A stretch of DNA of 64,000 nt from Raphanus sativus (taxonomy: Eukaryota; Streptophyta; Magnoliopsida; Brassicales; Brassicaceae), in contig NC_079517.1 in NCBI RefSeq assembly GCF_000801105.2, positions 6,572,001-6,636,000 on the forward strand, given 5' to 3'. Every line of letters begins with the position of its first letter. Within the stretch, counting starts at the first letter, position 1. This document shows, piece by piece, positions 13,175-24,925 of this stretch. The position numbers were made by a program, and so were the translations under genes. The notes under the pieces were generated by a model, which ran no database searches, was not told the origin of the DNA, and saw only the letters and a list, made by a program, of their open reading frames with translations.

Positions 13175-13428
13175 TTTCATCCGTTTCTATATAAGTATCA
13201 TTTTGACATTTTTCACATAAATTAAAAAAATGACATAAATATATGTGAGTTGTTATTAATTACATCTCTCTAACTAATAGTATTTGAGATAAATAAAATT
13301 ATTTATAAAATCAATGTAGTTTGTAATTAATTTTAGCTAAAAGTAAATATAGTTTGCATTAAAATTATAAAATGTCACTTTTTATGTAACAAAAAATATA
13401 AGAATGACACTTATTATGAAATAGAAAA
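13175..13428. mobile_element. Stowaway-like MITE 3
   Basis: Imperfect inverted ends (tttcatccgtttctatataa and, inverted, ttttctatttcataataa) are flanked by TA at 13173-13174 and 13429-13430. The termini are more diverged than those of the neighbours, which suggests an older insertion. Confidence 0.6.
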
Positions 13429-13433
13429 TACTA

Positions 13434-13677
13434 CTCCCTCTGTTTTTTTAAGATACATATTCTAGACTTTTCACATATATTAAGAAATCACATTAAAAAT
13501 ACATTGATTTTTGTGAATAACAATTTTCTATAACTTTTAACCAATAAAAATCCAATAAACACAATTATTTTTTTTGAAGTTAACAGATTTTCATTAAATA
13601 ATACATGGAAAAGTAAAATATGTATTTTTTTAAAACAATTTTTTTCTAGAATATGGATCTTAAAAAAACAGAGGGAG
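13434..13677. mobile_element. Stowaway-like MITE 4
   Basis: It starts ctccctctgttttttta and ends with the inverted taaaaaaacagagggag. The inverted match continues inward to the word ctaga, about 30 bp in all, with TA at 13432-13433 and 13678-13679. It begins 5 bp after MITE 3 ends. Confidence 0.85.
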
Positions 13678-13748
13678 TATTTAATTAGCTATTCAGTGTT
13701 ATTAATAAAATAAATTTAATTTAAGAACAGTAAATAAGTTAACCTAAA

Positions 13749-13890
13749 CTAAATGGTTTTGGCCTAGTGATAAAAGACTCAGAAGTAACATTTTAAATGG
13801 TGAGAAGACGCGGATTTCGTAGATTTCGTGGTAATTAATCATTGGGTTTAATTTTTTTTTTGAGATCACACCACTGTTATCTAAAAAAAA
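13749..13890 (+). mobile_element. degenerate tRNA-type SINE
   Basis: It has a box A-like word (tggcctagtga, about 13760-13770) and a short A-rich end (13883-13890). It lies between direct repeats agttaacctaaa (13737-13748) and agttaacgtaaa (from about 13890). Box B is not recognisable. A related segment at about 12830 reads straight through (gttaacttaaaatatgaac) without the insert, which supports its boundaries. Confidence 0.55.
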
Positions 13891-14505
13891 GTTAACGTAA
13901 AATATAAACATAACATCGTTCTCAAAAATATGAAGTTACTTTAGATAGTTATCAAACATTACATGATTTTCACTTATTAGAAAAACATATAAAATTAACG
14001 TAAAACATGCACGGTAGAATAGTGTTTTGTTTCTAATATATGAAGTCCTTTTTGGTTATTTAGGTAGATGTCAAACATTACATGATTTCCATTAGGTTTG
14101 CCTAATTTTTGGAATTGAAATTCCATCTTCTTCGATAATTGATACATCTTAAAGTTTTACTATATTGGATCATCCATCATTTTCTTGAACAAATCATATG
14201 GTATAGTATGGATATCCATCACAGTCGCAGTTTTCTTAAAAAGGATTTGTATATTTTTTATTCATCAAAAGACGTAAAAATGCATATGGATGATAACATC
14301 AAGGAAAATTTTATTTCTTCAGAGACAAATCCACATGCTAGATTTAACGTGTTTACGATATGATTAACTTTTCTAGCTTTCTGTAGAACCTATGCGAATC
14401 TTCGTAGCACATTTAGTTTTTTTCTAAATAATATTCCACGCATGATAATTAGATTATGTTCCTCGGATGAAATGATTATGGAGACTTTTAACATTTAGTT
14501 CTGAT

Positions 14506-15421
14506 TTTTTTTTTCCATTTAGTATTATATTTTATTAAAAGGTCTTGGTCCAGTCAGACCAAATCCAATCCGAGAAACACAAGATCCAGAAGGTCCGATT
14601 ACAACATTGGCCCGACAAAAAAACACATTAAAAAATGGGTCTAAAGCCCAAACCAAACCCACGCGGCAAAAAAGCCACGCGTCCAAGACTAACCCGAGCC
14701 CGCCCACGTGTTGCCATCCACCAAATGCTCAGAACACGTGTCAGTTAGTCTCTCTTCGTGATCCGACGGTCGAGGTTTTTTCCGGAAAAAACGAAAAAAG
14801 GATTGACTTCGCCGGAGCTCCATCGACAAACCACCGCACCCATCGATGTCGCCAAATCTTTTTCCCCCGGAGAGCTTCATCAAGTCTGTCTTGAGATCTC
14901 CTCCAGGTCATATGCTACCACCGCTTGCGACAATAAACCACGCCCTTACTCTTGTTTTTTCTTCGCTTCAGCCCCATCGTCGGAGAGCTTCACCGAACAC
15001 CATGTCGAAATCTCAAACCACCGAGAAAACGAGCCAGACACTGAAACACAGAGCACCGAAACTAAGTTACCACAACGATGATCCTCCGCGATCATCATCA
15101 AACGCCAATTTGTTTCCGAAAGTCGGCGAGGCTCGGCTGAAAAAACCTCTGCCCCCCAAAGTCAAAGCCGGCGACCACCGCCTGAAGAAGACGTCGTAGC
15201 CCCAGAGTCAAGTAAAGACAAAACAGAACCGATCTAAACTATTGGTGTCAGAAAAACACGATCCAAACACCGCCGCTATATAACAAACAGAAAAGAAAAC
15301 TAGTAAGAGAGGGATGGTAACCAGCGGCGTAAGCCCACCGGCCACCGAAGCGTGACCACTTTAAACCTCTGCTTGTAGTGAGAAGGTAGAGCTTTCTAGA
15401 GAGAGAAACTTATCTAAGTTA
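14506..15421 (-). mobile_element. non-coding Sadhu-like retroposon
   Basis: Direct repeats TAACATTTAGTTCTGAT flank the unit perfectly (14489-14505 and 15422-15438). The left end carries about nine T, that is a poly(A) tail on the minus strand, so the 5' end is near 15421. The 0.9-kb body is conspicuously more GC-rich than its surroundings. It has short open frames in several registers but none resembling a known protein. Length, tail and long target duplication fit the plant Sadhu class; that name is an inference. A retrocopy of a host transcript is an alternative. Confidence 0.75.
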
Positions 15422-15445
15422 TAACATTTAGTTCTGATATATTCT

Positions 15446-15462
15446 TGATGTCAAAAAAAAAA
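15446..15462. mobile_element. 17-bp poly(A) micro-insertion
   Basis: The word ttctgatatattct occurs at 15432-15445 and again at 15463-15476. Only tgatgtc plus ten A lie between. It looks like an extremely 5'-truncated retroelement end inside the flank of the preceding retroposon. Confidence 0.6.
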
Positions 15463-15476
15463 TTCTGATATATTCT

Positions 15477-16643
15477 ATGCGTTTTTTCTTTGGGTATGAA
15501 TTTTAAGACATGCATTTAAGTTGGAACTTTGAAGACGAAATACAAGTTATATATGCTAAATAAGACCATGATTAACTCCGATCTTTTAACTGGATTTTTA
15601 GTTTTGAGTAAGACACATTTTTTAGTTTTTTTTTTTAGATTTTAATTAAAAAAAAATTAAAAACCGTTTTTTAGCCAAAAATATAAAAAAGTGTCAAATC
15701 ATGAGTTAAAAACTTCAAATAAGAGACCGGAATTAATCATGTTCAAAATACTTAAACACATATAATGTATTCTGTTTAATCTGTACTATGAGATCAGGAA
15801 AAATATAAAAGCTGAGGCTTAAGTGGTAGGAGATGTGGGTCACATGCAGTTATGGAGAAACAATGTGTTTTTGTTGGTGTTGTAGACTTGTAGTTTTATA
15901 AACAGCAACAAACACGTCTAGAATGTACATGAAATAAATGGTGTTCGTGTCTTGAGGAATGATGAAAATTAATAATAACAAATGTTATGAGACATCACTC
16001 ACATCAAACAATAATACTATATGATGTTCAAAAGGAGAATCATATGGTCTGATCCACTCTGCAGTAGGTCGAGTTGGGCAGTGTGAAGATTGTGTGAATC
16101 GAATCCCTGATATTTATTTTTACAGTTTGTAACTCAGTTCACACCCCTGGAAGATTTTCTACCAATATGAAAGATCCTCTTACTTAACGGTCTGAAGATT
16201 AACTCTAATACCAATAAAATTGCAGGGCTCAGCAGGCGATGAAGAATGGAACTTTTACCAATGGAAAAAAAAAATAGTTACAAGATAAGATTTAATAATC
16301 AACAGATATTTACAACAGAATTGAGACTTCAAACATAAACAATAAAAAAGGCCTTAACAAAAGTATCAGACTATCACAAGTTTCTCACTACCAAAGATGA
16401 TAATTTCACTACTCTGCAAACTCGAAGATCTCACCTGTTTTTAATTATTATTTGCTCCTCAGTGTATACCTCTTTTGACCGTTTGGTCACCACCGTCAAG
16501 TTACAAATATGTGGTACCGTGAATCTCCATACCAGTCCCTCTTCCAAGATTACACCGTAATACCCAAATGTGGATAAAATACCATAAGTATGGTGAAGGC
16601 AAACAACGTCTGTTCTTGTTGGAAATGGAAAGTTGAAAGAGCT
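15477..16643. other. spacer and probable SAC4 3' UTR
   Basis: No open frame with recognisable protein similarity is seen. The last few hundred bases before 16644 are the probable 3' UTR of SAC4 (minus strand). The remainder is AT-rich and unassigned. Confidence 0.5.
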
Positions 16644-19600
16644 TCAATGGCAGAGTGCCTCTCCATATGCTACCCATTGTTTGAAGCTATCCGTAAAATC
16701 ATCGCGAATATTTGTGTTTACAGACGGTTCGGTTCCCATAGGTTCCTTTCCCTGCCAAAGGAAATAAACTCCGGTTAAGTTTCATGTGCAAGTAACCAAG
16801 TGACAATATATGCCTCTCAAAAAAATCTAATAATCGAGCGGTGTGATATGTAAGATACAACATGAAATCACCCCACTGGGATAACTTTCACCAAACAAAT
16901 TATGTTATTAGTTAATACAGAATTGCTAATAAGCCACTAAGATATTTTTCCCCAGTTCCCCATCTCCCATGCTTGTTAAATACTACAATAGCATCTTCGT
17001 CTACTCTGAGCACGTTCAAGACTAACTTTTGTGGTTCGAGTTTTAGCCAGTGGTTCATCCAAGTTTCAGAGAAAATATCATATAGAAAAATATGAGCTAG
17101 AACTGAAACTCAATGCAAAGTAGAATATACTGACCTTCCTGCTGCTTGATCCACGCTCGCTCATAGCTGGCATGGACTGTTTTACTTCACTTATAATATT
17201 CTCTGATGATGACATTTCTGCGGTTGAACAGCTTGCAAGTGCTGACGGCCTACCAAAAGAGCAATGTGAATTCAAAGTTGCTGATCACTCATAATTTTGC
17301 TTATGAATGGAGAAAAACTCATAATTTTTGGACGGAACCATAATCAGCCGGATGGATTTTCAGAAAGGTGACCAATATGATGCTATATAGAAAGTTATAA
17401 GCTTCTATGTAGCAAGATGTGGTTGTTCCATCGCTGCTTTAAATAGTATCTCTTTTGCTTAAAATAGGATCTCTTTAATGCACAGTTGTTTTACCTGTAC
17501 AACTGATCGTTATCGTAAAGATTTTCCGATGATGAAAGCCACTCGACATCAACAAAGTTTGAGACACTAGAGATGTCTTCCTGCTCGGACAAGTAATTGG
17601 AGTTACTACCATTACGTTGAACCTTCTGCGCATCTCCAAAAAAATGTGAGCTAGGCATTGACGGAGTACACCTACAAAGATGTTACAGCTGAAGATTCAG
17701 ACCAACAAGAGAGAGAGAAGTGTTACTATGTACTAGCACACACAAATTCTTTCGACTACATGAAGTAGAACGACAACACCTCATCAATTTATGAGCTATA
17801 GTAAGGGTTGAATTGATATACACAATAGAAGTCCACTCAGCAAAAAACTATAATGCATACATATGCCCAAGCTAAAGAAACCAGCAGTACATATTTTATT
17901 AAGCTATAATCCAAAAGAAAATAAACAAACCTTGATAATGCTACATCAGCAGCTGGCATATCTGGTGATGACTCTGAAACTATATGAGTCACTTGGCGTG
18001 ATGGCAAGCCTTTACGTGATATGCTTTCATGCTTGCTACTCATTGAGGTCATCGGTGTGCGACTTTCATGGAGAATATTTCCATCTGATAAGCACCTCTT
18101 CACAAAAAACCTGGAAACATAGTGGTAAGAGCTACTGATCATATACATGTAGCGAAGTACATACATTTCTGTTAATAGAGCAAATTCCATATGATTAGGA
18201 TCACAACAATTTCAAAAAATGGAAACTGGAAGTTATGGTGGAGAGAATGACATTCATGAGAGAAATAAATTCGAATGATGTAGAGCCTGTTTGTTTTAAA
18301 GTTCGTATACAGAACGCATTGAAAGTAGGTCTAAGCAACTATAATTCTTATAGCTCCTACAATCATCAAAGCATGTCAGACGAATGGAATCCTCAAAACC
18401 TTAGTGAAAGATGACCACCAAATTCTAAATACATATACCTACATAGTTGCAGTCACAGAAACCCACCTTTCATCGTCCTCCATGCTTAACTCTCCATTTC
18501 GCCCACTAGATTGGGAATCTGAACGCAACTCCCAAACCGCCTGCTTCCCTTGTTCAGGCTGGAAAGTACCAAGAAATCTGCATGTGGAAAGCCACAAAAG
18601 CCCAAAGACTTTCTGTAAGACTCTGGGAGATCATGGCGTAACATGTATATATGAGAGTGACAGAGAGCAGCTCACATATTAATAGCATCTTGTTTATCCG
18701 CATCCATATATGCGTTATTATAATATCGTTGCAGAGTCCTCAAGAACTCTTGTGACTGGGTTGCTGCTTTCCACTGGCCTCTCCTCTCACTGAAAACCTA
18801 TTATATACCAGAAATTATGGGAATCAACAAAGTGTCCCCAAACAATAGTGCGCATAATGGTAACTTGAGTCGGCTACATATAATAATAATAAATATATCG
18901 GCTGACAAGTGAAAGTGTCAGCTGCTATAGGATCAAATAAAAAGGCTGATTGATTAGCATGCATGGAGAATTCCTGCTGTTCAACCGAGAAACCAGGATG
19001 TACAAATGACATTTTAGGTTTTTCATGAGCTTAGATATGTTTCAAGGAAAGGCAAGGTCTGGTATTTAATTGTGAACATTCAAAACTGTGACGTGAAATG
19101 GGATATTTTATTTCATCTAACCAGTCGTGAATCATTTTTAGCTAAGACTAAATGGAATCTACTTTGTGCAATTTGTCTCAACTAACTGTTTGTAACAGAA
19201 GACTTTATAAAAGGCAGTTACAAGAGAATTAACAATATTAATCCAATGCTCTCAGGACTTGGGGAGGGGGGTAGGACATACCTTATTGTGGGCGGCAGAT
19301 CCACCATATTGATAAGCTAGCGTGTCTCCCATATTCTCATATAACCCCATTAGTGAACTTGACAGAGGATCATCAAGTTCTATCGTAGGAGCATCTCTAA
19401 TTCCCAAAGCATGAAGCTGTTGTCCTAGAGCAGCCCAACCATATGCATACTGTGCAACATTTGTACGATCAAGACAATCTATGCAGTTGGTTCTCAGCAC
19501 GCCACTCTGGAGCTTACTAGGCTTGACATCATAATCGTCATTATCAACATTCTTACTTGAGCGAAAATTCTTCTCTAGGGAATCATGTATCCCACTATCA

Positions 19601-22514
19601 TCATCAGAACTATTATGTGGAGACATGTCCGCACTGCATTTTAAGACATCATTAGTAATGTAAGAGTTTTAATATATAGGTGCACGCAAAATAATCATTT
19701 TCCACCAAGATCTAGTTGAATGCTATCACCAGTTTACAAAGAGTAACACCAATTGCGGATAATTGATGACAATTAACAAAGTGATCCACATTGCAGAAGA
19801 TAACTAGGAAAGGACGACTATCCTAGAAGATCAATTCCCTGAACTACTTTGACAGGTTTCATCTTAATATAACAGAGAGCGATATAATAACGGGGGAGAA
19901 TTTATATGATGAACAAGTTACAAAAGCTCAAGCAAAAGGCTTACTCAGAAGAAGACAAACTCAGATAACCATCGAGCTTCATTGCTGGGGTAACTTGATA
20001 ATAAAAGAAACCTGTTAGCATCAAAGCACAGGTAGCTACTTTGCCAAGAAGTGCCAAGACATTTGCTGTTTTGCTGTAATAAAGACAAAGAAAAGATGAA
20101 ACTGATTTTCATCTAAAACATGTACTGTATTTATAATTTCTTTTCTGAAGGAGCTGGAACGCAAATTTAAAAAGGATACCTCTGAAAATGTTTGTGCAAG
20201 TCCCAGTGGAGGAATCTTAAACGATTTTCTTCAGGCAGATCTTTGTTTATAAAGTCAATTGCATTAGCAAACTCTGCCCGGAGGATTGACTCTCTGGGTC
20301 TCCTCTCTTTTGTCTATTGATTGTCAAAAGCAACAGGAAAAATCAGTGAAAGCTTTGAGGTGCGAGAATATCAAAATGACGTGCCCTTGCCAATACGAAA
20401 AGTACCTAGGCCGAAATGATTATGAAAGATTAGGCAGCTCACCTTGATCAAGTTTAGAATAATGATGGGGTTTCCATATCGCTCTACAAGATTTTCAAAG
20501 TGAAGTCTAGTTGCCTCAAAGTTCAGGTCCCTTTTTGACACTGGATTTGACATTGAAATATTCAGACACACAGAGGAGAAACAGATACGTGGAGAGAGAG
20601 AGAGGGAAGGGACCAGGCAGTATAACACTTACATACTATATCTGGCTTAATATTCATCCGCGAGGTCTCCTGTGACCAGAATAGAGGGATTGAGCCACGA
20701 TTCTGCACAACAGAACTTATTTGCATGGGATGGTCTTCAGGAACGTCCTCAGACACTATCTGCTCTGTTTCGACATCATTAGCAACATTCCCACTTTCGT
20801 TTATTCCTCGTTTCAAGTACCTAAAATCAAAAGGGGGTTAGGAGAAAAGAAGCATAATACCTACCTCAAGTAAATATGCATACTTTAAATCTCATTGTTG
20901 GAAAGAACAATGGAGATAGGGAATTGAACAATGATTGCGCGTGTATTCTAATGTGATTAACAATGTCGGCTTTATTTGCAATGATTTCAGTGTTACTGTT
21001 ACAGGTTACAGAGCAGGAAACTAGGGAGCAATGAAATCTGATACCTGGTTCCAGCATTATGGCGGGAGCGCCTAGCAATAAGAGTGAGTTTAAAATTCCG
21101 TCCAGCTTCAGAAAGACTTGTCTACAAGCACAACAAATCAAGGTTCAGTACCTATGAATCTAAACAGTACTATGAAACTATCAAGGTATTTGAGAATAAA
21201 GATGCAAGTTACATATGAAATAGCACAGCCAAGAACATCAAAACTGATACATAGAGCTATAAAAAAACTATACTGCTTCTTTTGCAGACCTTTTGGTGCA
21301 AGACAAAACATAATATAGTGAAGCAAAATATTGTAATCCCAAAGAAAATGGTACACAAATAACAAAAAATACTGCTGTGACAAAAAAGGAAAGCAATTCG
21401 GGAAAACTTTCTTCTCTTTGGCAGTGAGGAGCAGAATATATATACCGATTCTTACCTGCTTAAAGAAACCATAGACCAATGCTACAGTCCAGACGGTATT
21501 CCGAAGATGATGTCGAATTCCGCGAGTCAAGAACTCATTCCACACAAACATTTTCTTATAGAGAGTAGTACCACCACTCTCACGGTCGCATATATTCTTC
21601 TGGAAACAACGCATGATATTGAAAGAATAGCTGAAAAAGAAGTCTTTTGTAAGGTCCACCATACACAGGAGCCTCTTGTACCTGTTTATACAACAAGTGG
21701 ATTCCGTTCATAAAAAAGGTAGAAGGGTGTAATAAATGAACACATGTACTCTCACTCTCTTTTCACCCAACAGAAAAGAAAGGAAAAACAGAAACTTTCT
21801 TCAACAATAAGCTTGGAACGGGAATAATAAAGTAAAAAGAAGTTAAGAAGAAGCAAAAAGAAACACCTGTTCTCGTCTCTTGAATTAGCAAAGTTGGAAA
21901 GCACGCCGGTAGAATTACGCAAAGAGATGATCTCACTCTTGGAGACTTGATAGACCCTGTGACCACAAATTTCGCCAATCTCTCTTCTCTCAGTAATAAG
22001 CAGCATGTAGTATGGTCCCAAAAACTTAATGAACCCTGAGACCACATAAACCAAAATTGTGAGAAGACGCTGTAAAAAAAGTAAAAACATTCAGTGAACA
22101 TAAGCGGAGAGAGACAATACCAATGAGGCCAAAACAGAGAGTGACAAGTTTGAGGCCGCCAGTGGCCTTGTTGCCATCGTGTATACGTTTGAGCAAGTCG
22201 TAGCATTCTGTTTTGGTATAGGGAGTGGAGTCCTCGCTGAGATTAAGGGCAGAGGCATCAAGACGGTCTATCTTTAGTACTCTATACACTCCATTACCGT
22301 TCCAACCAATCATATAGAAATTCTGAAAAAAGATATCATCATGATGTTAGCTACAAATGAATTGATCCAAAACAAAAAAAAAAGGTGCAAGGAGGAAGTA
22401 GTAGTATGTTACGGATTGAGTCTCAAAGAGTTTGAATTGTTGCATAGAGGCTAGAAGGGAAGATGATGATGATGATCCAGAGGAGGCGGAGGAGGTCGAG
22501 CCTCCGTTCTCCAT
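16644..22514 (-). CDS. SAC4: SAC-domain phosphoinositide phosphatase, SAC4
   Basis: Dephosphorylates phosphoinositides; in Arabidopsis SAC2-SAC5 are tonoplast-associated and act on PtdIns(3,5)P2. Sixteen coding exons (minus): 22514-22413, 22322-22121, 22035-21867, 21681-21456, 21121-21045, 20820-20633, 20540-20443, 20313-20180, 20073-19945, 19633-19282, 18797-18676, 18577-18467, 18110-17931, 17671-17495, 17249-17135, 16751-16644. They join without a break into 829 residues; the Arabidopsis protein has about 830. The SAC catalytic motif C-x5-R-T is intact ([12 protein letters not shown], Cys492 and Arg498). The N-terminus is a serine-rich linker. Residues about 640-790 are the low-complexity C-terminal tail of this subfamily. 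It ends LCH-stop. Confidence 0.95.
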
Positions 22515-23100
22515 TGATTGCGGTGAGGTTATTCAGAGCACAAAACTTTTGTCTCTGTGGGAAAGAGAGAAGACAAGATTTTGAATTTCACACGCAAAAA
22601 AAAAAAAAAAAAAACAAAAAGATGCTTATAAGAGATCAAAGGTTGTTACTTTTTTTTGTTTTCACTCTAATACATGAAACAAATGCGAGATTTTGGTAAG
22701 GGGGAGGCAGGTAATAGAGAGACCCGATCGATCAAGGGAGATCACACGAATGAATGCCCAAAAGATTAAGAAAACAAACAAACGAAGAAGGAAAGCTCAG
22801 ATTCGAAAGGGTTTTTAATGATGCAGAGAGATAGAGAGAGAGGAAATGAGGAAGAAGAAGATGATGATGATTCAGATGTTTTCTATTGTTTCGGGTCGAG
22901 ACAAGGAAGGAAGGAAGGAAGGAAGGAAGGAGATTGGATCGGGGAAACAATGAGGTGGATGTAGAGACGACGAGCAAAACACACCACCTATTTCCTTTTT
23001 TTTTCTTTTTTTTTTTTATTGTTTTTTGGGATTTGCAAAACAAATTTAAATAAAATAGTCCACCCCGTGACAGACAAGTGCTTCTCTCTCTCTCTATATA
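22515..23100 (-). promoter_or_regulatory. SAC4 5' UTR and promoter region
   Basis: Upstream of the SAC4 ATG the plus strand shows an A-rich run near 22596-22614 and a (GGAA)n microsatellite of about six units near 22903-22930. On the transcribed strand these are CT-rich, as in many plant leaders. No TATA box is clear. Confidence 0.45.
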
Positions 23101-24409
23101 TACTTACAGCTGTCTCAACTCTAATGGAACAGCTGCACTTTCGAGGTCTTTCCCGGAGTATTACTCAATTCACATCCTTTTTTTTTTATAACTACTAAAA
23201 GTCAATTATCATGATTCACGAGTTGAGGTCAGTCTCATTTTACCAAATATTAAGGGGGGTGTCACAAATACATGTTTACATTATCAGGTGATGCTGACGC
23301 CAACACAAATTTAATTATTAAAAGATATCAGGAGGTGACGATAAACACATCTCACTACAAGGATTACAAATCATTTTTTGTGTACAATAGTGTTTTTTTT
23401 ATGGGAATTGGGCTCTATAGCCATGAAAAAAAGGTAATTAGCAGACTAGCGTTTTTACCTAACGGAAGGATATACGCCGTTATAAATATATAATATTACT
23501 ATGATATCCTCTTAAACTCACCGGCTGACCTGATAGAAAACAAAAATAATAACTATTACAGCAAAGTAACTCGTGTCCTTCCCCATTCCACACAAACTCT
23601 CTCATCTTTCATCCTCTTCTGTTTCCTCCTCTCGATAATCTCCACCGCAATTCCTCTTTCGATAATCCCCATTCCGTTCGTCGGTGCTTGTAATCAGAGA
23701 CTACTCTATCTCCGTCGTTCTCTCTTCCAAGTCGTGTGGTGGTTCTTTTGGGTTTAGGTCTCGGCGGAGGGGAGTAAAACTACCAGTGGTTGTCTATTCC
23801 GTTCTAGTTGCTTCATGCCGTTTAGCTCTCGTACTTCTGTAAGTTATTGTCGTTGTCTCCTTCTCCTCTGTTAAAGTTATTGCCGTTGTCTCCTTCTCCT
23901 CTGTTTGTTGGATTGCAATTTTCCGATCTGCTCAAAATTAGGATTTGTCGTTGTCTCAAAATATGACTCCCCAAATAGAATTAGGGTTTGCGTGTTCCCT
24001 GATTGTTTGAGGGCTTTTTGAATTTGATTTGTTTCATGTCGATGCTGTAAAATATGTGGGGTAGTAAGTCATGCGAAATCTGTAGAATTTTTTAACATTG
24101 AAACGGTATGTGACTACACATAGTATGAATTTTAAGTTCTGGTTTCTACTTCAAATGAAATAGTATTCGTAAACCTATCAACCATGTGACATAGTATGGA
24201 AACATTTTTACAAGTATGCTTCCTAGAACTGGTGGTTGTGTGTCGTTTTCTTAGTAGGGTCTTAAACAACGGTTTGGTACTGTTTAAACTACGGTTTGAT
24301 TTTCTTTTTTTTTGAAATGGTATGTTACTACACATAGTATGAATTTTAAGTTCTGGTTTCTACTTCAAATGAAATAGTATTCGTAAACCTATCAACCATG
24401 TGATATAGT
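23101..24409 (+). promoter_or_regulatory. probable promoter and leader of the DUF1985 fragment
   Basis: A TATA-like stretch (ttataaatatataat, near 23479-23493) is followed by CT-rich leader-like DNA from about 23580. A 33-bp imperfect tandem repeat (23841-23873 and 23874-23906) and a direct repeat of about 100 bp lie here. The latter (tagtatgaattttaag at 24121 and again at 24335) reaches the start codon. No protein is encoded. Confidence 0.4.
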
Positions 24410-24417
24410 ATGGAAAC
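24121..24417. repeat. direct repeat of about 85-100 bp around the DUF1985 start
   Basis: The segment from tagtatgaattttaag to tagtatggaaaca occurs at about 24121-24204 and about 24335-24418, offset 214 bp, with very few differences. The second copy contributes the ATG of the reading frame that follows. Confidence 0.8.
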
Positions 24418-24925
24418 AATAAATGGTGCATGGGAGGATGAAGACTTTGCGTCGTTGAGTGCATCACAGTTTGGCCAAGTACTGAGGATGGGGTCCCATA
24501 CCTTCTCCGTTATGTCTCTTCATTACATTCTTTCACGCCAGTTGGTAACGGAGAAGGACTTCAAACTTTGGTGTCTTTTCGTTGGGAAGCCAATACGTTA
24601 TGCTATTCAAGACTTCGCACTTGTGACCGGGCTCAATTGTGGACCAATAGTGGACGTCCACCTTAAGTCGAAGGGTAAAGGGCAGCGGGGGAAGGGAAGT
24701 TCTAACTCCAAGTCCTCAGCCTCATCACCGTCAATATGGAATGTTTTGTTTGGAAAGGAGGATAAGCCCACCACCAGCTTGATAATTGACCGCCTTGTCA
24801 AGGGGAAAAAAATAGAAGGACCCGTAACCCGTCTGCGATTGTCGTTGTTGGTGCTTGTGAAAGGTATTTTGTGGGGGAAACACCGGATTATCGTCTTACT
24901 ATCGTGCACATTATCGTCCAGGTGA
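24410..24925 (+). pseudogene. truncated DUF1985 protein of transposon type
   Basis: A 171-codon frame contains a recognisable DUF1985 domain: FRMGS-like FGQVLRMGSHTF near residue 22, then LWCLFVGKPIRYAIQDFALV and TGLNCGPIV at about 53-80, with RLRLSLLVLVKGIL near 140-153. DUF1985 usually sits upstream of a Ulp1-type cysteine protease domain in plant proteins spread by Mutator-like elements. Here the frame diverges after about residue 153 and stops, with no protease domain. I call it a broken mobile-element gene, not a host gene. No clear terminal inverted repeats were found. Confidence 0.7.

Larger units (their letters stand above)
12751..13990. repeat. local duplication later split by MITEs and a SINE
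   Basis: Copy 1 (about 12751-12920) runs from aatattgat through ttaattagcc and gttaacttaaaatatgaac to caaacattacatgatttcc. Copy 2 has the same order but is interrupted: aatattgat near 13156, then MITEs 3 and 4, ttaattagct at 13681, the SINE, then the rest to about 13975. A shorter third copy of the last part lies at about 13995-14095. Confidence 0.7.
10807..14488. other. non-coding spacer rich in MITEs
   Basis: No coding region is supported. The stretch contains four Stowaway-like MITEs, a degenerate SINE and a duplicated segment, each listed separately. The rest is AT-rich. Short open frames here, such as one at 12960-13142, fall inside MITEs. Confidence 0.6.

Noticed and set aside
14607..15199. 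Overlapping open frames of 95-117 codons
   Set aside because: They lie inside the GC-rich retroposon, several registers are open at once, and none resembles a protein. The openness follows from base composition.
16200..16250. Degenerate primer-binding site (minus strand ttggtattagag) suggesting an LTR element
   Set aside because: No LTR pair, no TG...CA ends and no coding remnants nearby.
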